DNA of 64,000 bases from positions 372,001-436,000 of the forward strand of contig CAVOKU010000003.1 in the NCBI GenBank assembly GCA_963696615.1, written 5' to 3'. Positions 58,893 through 64,000 of the stretch are shown piece by piece (within the stretch, counting starts at the first letter, position 1; every line of letters begins with the position of its first letter). The DNA comes from Palsa-744 sp963696615 (GTDB taxonomy: Bacteria > Actinomycetota > Thermoleophilia > Solirubrobacterales > Solirubrobacteraceae). The translations under genes and the position numbers were made by a program. The notes beneath the pieces are model-generated. The model did not search any database. It saw only the letters and a list, made by a program, of their open reading frames with translations, and was not told where the DNA came from.

Positions 58893-60904
58893 TCGCCACC
58901 ACGCTCGCCTGGTTGGTGCTGGCGCTGCCGCTGCTGGGAACGCTGACGATCGCGCTGGGCTACCGTCGCCTGCCCGGCCGCAGTGCCGGCTGGATCGGTA
59001 CGGGCGCCGTGTTCCTTGCGTTCCTGTGCGCGGTCGGCACCCTGATCGCCCTGCAGGAGCACACCCCCGAGCATCGTGAGCTCGTCTCCTCGCTGTGGAA
59101 CTACGCCGTCACCGTCGGCGTCAACGCCCGTATCTCGATCCTGGTGGATCCCCTATCGGTGTTCATGATCCTGATCGTCAGCGGCGTGTCGAGCATGATC
59201 CACCTCTACTCGATCTCCTACCTCGAGCAGGACCGCGGCTTCGCCAGGTACTTCTCCTACCTGAACTTCTTCGTCTTCTCGATGCTGCTGCTGGTGCTCG
59301 CCGGCAACTTCCTGCTGCTGATCGTCGGCTGGGCGTTCGTGGGAGCGGCCTCCTACATGCTGATCTCCTTCTGGTACCGCCGCACCACCGCCACCCGGGC
59401 GGGGATCAAGGCGTTCGTGATCAACGTCGTCGGCGACGCGGGCCTGGTGCTGGGGACCTACTTCATCTTCAAGCACACCCACACGCTGGAATTCCTCGGC
59501 ACCTTCCACGCCGTGAGCGCGGGCGCGTTCGGCCACGCCGGCGACGGGGACCTGCTCGCGGGGTGCCTGCTGCTGCTGGTGGGCGCGTTCGCGAAGTCCG
59601 CCCAGATCCCGCTGCACACCTGGCTCCCCGACGCGATGGAGGGGCCCACCCCCGTCAGCGCCCTGATCCACGCCGCCACGATGGTCACCGCCGGCGTCTA
59701 CCTGATCGCTCGCATGCACTCCCTGTTCGAACTGGCCCCCGCCGCCCAGGACGTGGGCGCGGTGATCGGCTGCGCGACGCTGCTCATCGCCGGGACGATC
59801 GGGCTGGTGCAGACCGACATCAAGCGGGTTATCGCCTACTCGACGATGTCCCAGATCGGGTACATGATCATGGGCGTCTCGGTCGGCGCCTACGCCGCGG
59901 GACTGTTTCACCTGATGACCCACGCCTTCTTCAAGGCGCTGCTGTTCATGGCGGCGGGCTCGATCATCGGCGCGATGGCCGGGGAGCAGTCGCTGAACCG
60001 GATGGGCGGCTTTCGCAAGGCGCTGCCGTTCACCTATGGGTGCTTCATCATCGGCGGCCTCGCGCTGTCCGGCGTTCCCCCCTTCTCCGGTTTCTTCTCG
60101 AAGGACGAGATCCTGCTCGACACCGCCGAGCGCGGGGGCTGGCACTGGGCGCTGTACGTGCTCGGCTACATCGGCGCGTTCCTCACCGCGATCTACACCT
60201 TCCGCATGATCTTCCGCGCCTTCCACGGCGAGCCGGTCGCGGAGGCGCGGGAGCTCGAAGAGGGACACCTCCACCACGCCGAACAGCCCACCAACCCCGC
60301 CACCGGCGAAGTCGAGGACACCGATGTGGGCTTCCCCGGCCCCCACCACACGATCGCCGAGCGGGCGCTGCCGATGAAGGTCGCGATGACCGTGCTCGCG
60401 ATCGGCGCGGTCGGCGCGGGACTCGTGCAGATCCCCAAAGTCGACTTCGTCATCGATGACTTCCTGGCGCCGTCGTTCGCCGGCTCGAAGCTGTATGAAG
60501 AGCCAACCAAAGCGGGCCTGCTGTGGTTCGGCCTGACCCTCGGCACGCTGCTGGCGCTCGGCGGCATCGCGCTCGCGTGGCGTATCTGGGTCAAGCGACC
60601 CGGCACCGCCGCGGCGCTCCGCTCACGCTTTGCACACACGTATGAGCTGCTCGCCCACAAGTGGTATTTCGACGAGCTGATCGACGCGCTGATCGTGCGT
60701 CCCGCCGCCGCCGCCGGACGCTTCGCGAGCGACACCTTCGAGCGGGTGTTCGTGCAGGACACCCTCGTCGGCGGCGCCACGGGGATCGTCCGCGCGGGCT
60801 CCGCCGCGGTTCGCGCCGTCCAGAGCGGCTTCGTCCGCTACTACGCCGCCCTGCTCGTGTTGGGCGTGGCGGCGCTCAGCCTCTACTTCCTGCTCCAGAC
60901 CTGA
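58889..60904 (+). CDS. nuoL: NADH-quinone oxidoreductase subunit L
   Basis: A 671-residue antiporter-like proton channel. VGWAFVGAASYMLISFWY, FAKSAQIPLHTWLPDAMEGPTPVSALIHAATMVTAGVYLI (in parts), QTDIKRVIAYSTMSQIGYM and HLMTHAFFKALLFMAAGSI are signature regions with the key Lys and His residues. The long C-terminal amphipathic helix along the membrane arm is present (HTYELLAHKWYFDELIDAL). ATG 58889 overlaps nuoK. Confidence 0.97.
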   Translation: MIATTLAWLVLALPLLGTLTIALGYRRLPGRSAGWIGTGAVFLAFLCAVGTLIALQEHTPEHRELVSSLWNYAVTVGVNARISILVDPLSVFMILIVSGVSSMIHLYSISYLEQDRGFARYFSYLNFFVFSMLLLVLAGNFLLLIVGWAFVGAASYMLISFWYRRTTATRAGIKAFVINVVGDAGLVLGTYFIFKHTHTLEFLGTFHAVSAGAFGHAGDGDLLAGCLLLLVGAFAKSAQIPLHTWLPDAMEGPTPVSALIHAATMVTAGVYLIARMHSLFELAPAAQDVGAVIGCATLLIAGTIGLVQTDIKRVIAYSTMSQIGYMIMGVSVGAYAAGLFHLMTHAFFKALLFMAAGSIIGAMAGEQSLNRMGGFRKALPFTYGCFIIGGLALSGVPPFSGFFSKDEILLDTAERGGWHWALYVLGYIGAFLTAIYTFRMIFRAFHGEPVAEARELEEGHLHHAEQPTNPATGEVEDTDVGFPGPHHTIAERALPMKVAMTVLAIGAVGAGLVQIPKVDFVIDDFLAPSFAGSKLYEEPTKAGLLWFGLTLGTLLALGGIALAWRIWVKRPGTAAALRSRFAHTYELLAHKWYFDELIDALIVRPAAAAGRFASDTFERVFVQDTLVGGATGIVRAGSAAVRAVQSGFVRYYAALLVLGVAALSLYFLLQT

Positions 60905-60937
60905 CCCCGTTCCCGACCCGACCGGACCCCCGAACCC

Positions 60938-62614
60938 ATGCCACCGCTCTCGATCCTGATCTGGCTGCCCGCCGCGTGCGGGCTGCTCGGGGCGCTCATC
61001 TCCGCGCTGGTGCAGCGTGCTCGCACGGTCCCGGACGGCGCTGGGGCGCAGAGCGCGGCTGCGGCGAAGCCGGACGCACCCGACCGGAGCGGACCGGCGC
61101 CGAGCGTTCCCGGCGTGCTCGCGCTGATCGGCTCGCTCGGGGCACTCGGGCTGGCGATCGGCTACATCGCCGACTACTCCCCCTCCAGCCACGGCCTCAC
61201 GAACGTCACCGACGTCGTGTGGATCGCCGAACTGGGCATCCACTACAAGCTCGCCACCGACGGGTTGAACGTGTTCCTAGTGGGGCTGACCACCCTCCTG
61301 TTCGCGGCCGCCACGATCGCGGCGAACATGCGCACGTGGGAGCGCCCGCGGCTGTTCTGGTTTCACCTCATGCTCGCCGAGTCGGCCGTGCTCGGCGCGT
61401 TCCTGGCCCAGGATCTCGCGCTGTTCGTCGCGTTCTTCGACCTGATGCTGATCCCCTTCTACTTCCTGATCGGCGGCTGGGGCCGCGAGCCGGGAAGGAT
61501 CAAAGCGACGCTCAAGCTCGTCATCTACACGCTCGTGGGCTCGCTGTTGATGCTCGCCGCCGCGGTCGCAACCGGCGTGCTGGCGGCGCAGCAGGACGGG
61601 GGCCACATCACCTTCGTGCTCTCCGAACTGCAGGCCCATCACCTCGGCCGTGGCTCACAGGAGTGGATCTTCCTGTTCTTCGCCGCCGCCTTCCTGGTGA
61701 AGATGCCCGCGTTCCCGCTCCACGGCTGGATGCCCGACGGCTACCGGGCGATGCCGATCGAGGTGCTGATGGTGTTCTCGGGCGTCCTCTCGAAGGTCGG
61801 TGCCTACGGCTTCCTGGCGATCGTGCTGCCGCTGTTCCCCGACGGCGCCGCCCACTTTCAGACGCTGATGCTGATCATCGCCCTGCTCTCGATCCTGTAC
61901 GGCTCCGCCGTCGCCTTCACCAAGACCGACGCCCGTCTGATCGCCGGCTATTCCTCCGTGGCTCAGCTCGGCTTCATCACGCTCGGGATATTCGCGCTCA
62001 ACCCCCAGGGCGCACAGGGGGCGCTGCTGCAGATGGTCAACCACGGCCTCGTGGTCGCGCCGCTGCTGTTCGTAGTCGCGGTCCTCAGCCGTCGCGCCGG
62101 GGGCTCGGAGGACGTGCGCGACATGGGCGGCATCGCCTTTCGCGCACCTCTGCTCGCCTCGATCTTCTTGATCGTGTCGCTCGCCACGCTGGCGATGCCG
62201 GGCTCGGCCAACTTCGTCGGCGAGTTCCTGATCCTGCTCGGCGTGTTCAACGCCAAGCTCGCGATCGCGATCGTCGCATTCGCCGGGGTGATCGCGGCGA
62301 GCGTCTATGCGCTGCGGCTGTTCATCCGTGCGATGCACAACCGCGTCGGCCCCTCGGTCGACTCGCGTGAGATCTCCCTCCGCGACGGCTTGGTGCTGGT
62401 GCCACTGGTGGCGGTGATCGTGTTCATGGCGCTGTATCCCCAGCTGGCGCTCAGGCGCAGCGAATCATCGACCAGGAGCGCGGTTGCACGAGCCCACGCG
62501 GCCGCGGCACCGCCACCGGCGAGCGCTCACGCCGAGCGCCGTCCCGACGAAACGCGGCCCATCGTTTCAACGCAAGGCCGCCCTGTCGCCCAGACGGTGG
62601 GATACCTCAAATGA
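60938..62614 (+). CDS. nuoM: NADH-quinone oxidoreductase subunit M
   Basis: A 558-residue antiporter-like subunit. MLAESAVLGAFLAQDLALF carries the conserved Glu of helix 5, and VKMPAFPLHGWMPDGYRAMP the Lys of helix 7. FTKTDARLIAGYSSVAQLGF follows. A polar loop (AQSAAAAKPDAPDRSGP) after the first helix and a hydrophilic tail after residue 505 are longer than usual. There is a 33-bp gap after nuoL, the first without overlap since nuoG. Confidence 0.96.
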   Translation: MPPLSILIWLPAACGLLGALISALVQRARTVPDGAGAQSAAAAKPDAPDRSGPAPSVPGVLALIGSLGALGLAIGYIADYSPSSHGLTNVTDVVWIAELGIHYKLATDGLNVFLVGLTTLLFAAATIAANMRTWERPRLFWFHLMLAESAVLGAFLAQDLALFVAFFDLMLIPFYFLIGGWGREPGRIKATLKLVIYTLVGSLLMLAAAVATGVLAAQQDGGHITFVLSELQAHHLGRGSQEWIFLFFAAAFLVKMPAFPLHGWMPDGYRAMPIEVLMVFSGVLSKVGAYGFLAIVLPLFPDGAAHFQTLMLIIALLSILYGSAVAFTKTDARLIAGYSSVAQLGFITLGIFALNPQGAQGALLQMVNHGLVVAPLLFVVAVLSRRAGGSEDVRDMGGIAFRAPLLASIFLIVSLATLAMPGSANFVGEFLILLGVFNAKLAIAIVAFAGVIAASVYALRLFIRAMHNRVGPSVDSREISLRDGLVLVPLVAVIVFMALYPQLALRRSESSTRSAVARAHAAAAPPPASAHAERRPDETRPIVSTQGRPVAQTVGYLK

Positions 62615-64000
62615 ACGGGCCGCCGCTGCTCCCCCTCGCCACCGCCCACCTGAAGGGGCCACACGTGGACTTCGCAGCGCTGTCGCCCCTGATCGCGCTG
62701 CTGGGGGGCGCCGCGATCGTGCTGCTCGTCGGGCTGCTCGGTCCCCGCCGGGCGCGCGAGCAGGGCGTCCCTGCGCTCAGTCTGCTCGCCCTGGGTGCCG
62801 CCATCGGCCTGACGATCTGGCAGTGGAACGCGCAGAAGTCGATCGTCTCGGGGGCGCTTCGGATCGACGATCTCTCGCTCGCACTGAACCTCGTGCTCGC
62901 CACCGGGGGGGCCTGCGCCGTGCTGCTGGCGTGGCGCTCGCTGGCCGCCCGCGAAGCGGCACACGGCGAGTGGCATGCGCTGCTGCTGACCTCCATCGGC
63001 GGCATGTCCCTGCTCGCGGCCGCCCAGAACACGGTCGCGCTGTTCCTCGGTCTGGAGCTCCTCTCGATCCCCCTGTACGTGCTGTGCGCGACCGAGCTGC
63101 GGCGTGAGCATTCGCTGGAGTCCGGCCTGAAGTACCTGATCGTCGGCTCCGTCGGCTCGGCCACGCTGCTGTACGGGCTCGCGCTGATCTACGGCGCCAC
63201 CGGCGCCACCGACTTCAACGCGATCGCCGGTGCCCTGTCCAACGGCACGCTCGCGAGCGACCCCCTGACGCTGACGGGGGTGGGGCTGTGCGTCGTGGGT
63301 CTGTGCTTCAAGGCCTCGGTGGCGCCGTTTCACCAGTGGACCCCCGACGTCTACGAGGGCGCGCCCACACCGGTGACCGCGTTCATGGCCGTCGCCACGA
63401 AGGTAGCCGCGCTCGGCGTGTTCCTGCGCCTGTTCGACGTGGCCCTGATCGGCGCCCAGCACAGCTGGGCACCGGCGGTGGCGGCGTTGGCGGCCATCAC
63501 GATCGTCGTCGGCAACGTGGGCGCTCTGGGCCAGTCCTCGCTGAAGCGGATGCTCGCCTACTCCTCGGTGGCGCAGGCCGGGTACATGCTCACCGGCGTG
63601 GTCGTCGCCAGCAGGCTGGGCGTGCAGGCGACCGTGTTCTACCTGGTGATCTATCTGTTCATGAACATGGCGGCGTTCGCGCCGATCGTCGCTCGCGAGC
63701 GCGAGACGGGGCTCGGCGACAGCGTGCAGGCGATGCGGGGCCTGGGCCGGGAGCGGCCGCTGCTCGCCTGGCCGATGACCCTGGCGATGCTGGGTCTCGC
63801 CGGCATCCCCGCGACGGCGGGGTTCATGGGCAAGTTCTACCTGATCGATGCCGCCGTCTCGGGCGGCTACACGTGGCTCGGAGTGGTGATCGTGATCGGC
63901 TCGATGATCTCTCTCGGCTACTACCTGCCGGTGTTGGCGGCGGTGTGGATGCGCGAGGCTCCCGCGCCGGAGACTCCCGGCGCGGGCGGCCTGCCCGCGC
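62611..64000 (+). CDS. nuoN: NADH-quinone oxidoreductase subunit N, cut by window edge
   Basis: ATG 62611 overlaps the nuoM stop by ATGA, and the frame stays open to the end of the window (463 codons). LFLGLELLSIPLYVLCATELRR, CFKASVAPFHQWTPDVYEGAP and SLKRMLAYSSVAQAGYMLTG identify the third antiporter-like proton channel. The last residues seen are a Pro/Gly/Ala-rich loop near the expected end of helix 13, so roughly the final 20-60 residues are missing. Confidence 0.95.
   Translation, partial: MNGPPLLPLATAHLKGPHVDFAALSPLIALLGGAAIVLLVGLLGPRRAREQGVPALSLLALGAAIGLTIWQWNAQKSIVSGALRIDDLSLALNLVLATGGACAVLLAWRSLAAREAAHGEWHALLLTSIGGMSLLAAAQNTVALFLGLELLSIPLYVLCATELRREHSLESGLKYLIVGSVGSATLLYGLALIYGATGATDFNAIAGALSNGTLASDPLTLTGVGLCVVGLCFKASVAPFHQWTPDVYEGAPTPVTAFMAVATKVAALGVFLRLFDVALIGAQHSWAPAVAALAAITIVVGNVGALGQSSLKRMLAYSSVAQAGYMLTGVVVASRLGVQATVFYLVIYLFMNMAAFAPIVARERETGLGDSVQAMRGLGRERPLLAWPMTLAMLGLAGIPATAGFMGKFYLIDAAVSGGYTWLGVVIVIGSMISLGYYLPVLAAVWMREAPAPETPGAGGLPA

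Overview
The window is a high-GC chromosomal segment with dense gene packing, many GTG/TTG starts and 1-4 bp start/stop overlaps. Gene content and style (TetR-MarR fusion, secreted beta-propeller, GH15 trehalase-like enzyme, full 14-gene nuo operon, many small high-GC hairpins) point to an actinobacterium, probably the Thermoleophilia/Solirubrobacterales side. That placement is an inference from gene content, not a phylogenetic result. I see no rRNA, tRNA, insertion sequence, prophage or CRISPR array.

Layout. (1) 1-5,971: lipid and fatty-acid genes: the N-terminus of one acyl-CoA dehydrogenase at the left edge, a complete second one followed by four perfect palindromes in a row, a secreted CAP protein, an SDR, a degenerate SDR, a membrane protein and a PlsC-type acyltransferase. 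(2) 6,005-11,442: glycerol kinase, a family-2 glycosyltransferase, a 70-residue biotin carrier protein, a secreted beta-propeller and a crotonase. (3) 11,482-16,093: biotin synthesis, bioB-bioF-bioD facing bioA. (4) 16,141-19,799: rubredoxin, NUDIX hydrolase, GH15 enzyme, MBL hydrolase. (5) 19,899-26,870: an amine-catabolism module: class-III aminotransferase, PucR regulator, alanine dehydrogenase and aldehyde dehydrogenase in one overlapping operon, divergent from an APC permease. (6) 27,023-32,853: a saccharopine-dehydrogenase-like protein, two large polytopic membrane proteins of GT-C type, and a secreted glycosidase-like protein.

(7) 32,916-44,083: a rearranged potassium (Kdp) locus. KdpD is split into two distant genes: an N-terminal KdpD/Usp protein and a membrane histidine kinase. 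The transporter order is kdpF-A-C-B rather than F-A-B-C. There are two KdpE-like response regulators, one on each side of the transporter genes, and a 26-residue membrane peptide is translationally coupled to kdpF. A 20-bp motif, 18/20 identical, lies upstream of kdpF and again in the intergenic region upstream of the N-terminal KdpD gene, which suggests one regulon joining the separated parts. A DUF2254 membrane protein inside this locus carries two compensating frameshifts.

(8) 44,220-49,276: a TetR-MarR fusion regulator, a coiled-coil M15-type peptidase, a small secreted protein, serS, a lipoprotein cytochrome c and a membrane protein. Three 79-bp tandem repeats fill the gap between the last two. 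(9) 49,308-64,000: the complex I operon nuoA to nuoN. NuoN runs off the right edge. The operon is almost entirely coupled by overlaps, except for a 127-bp spacer with palindromic repeats between nuoG and nuoH.

Best leads for something new: the four-palindrome array (212-307), the 79-bp repeat array (48,531-48,777), and the split, reordered Kdp locus with its shared motif and coupled micro-peptide.
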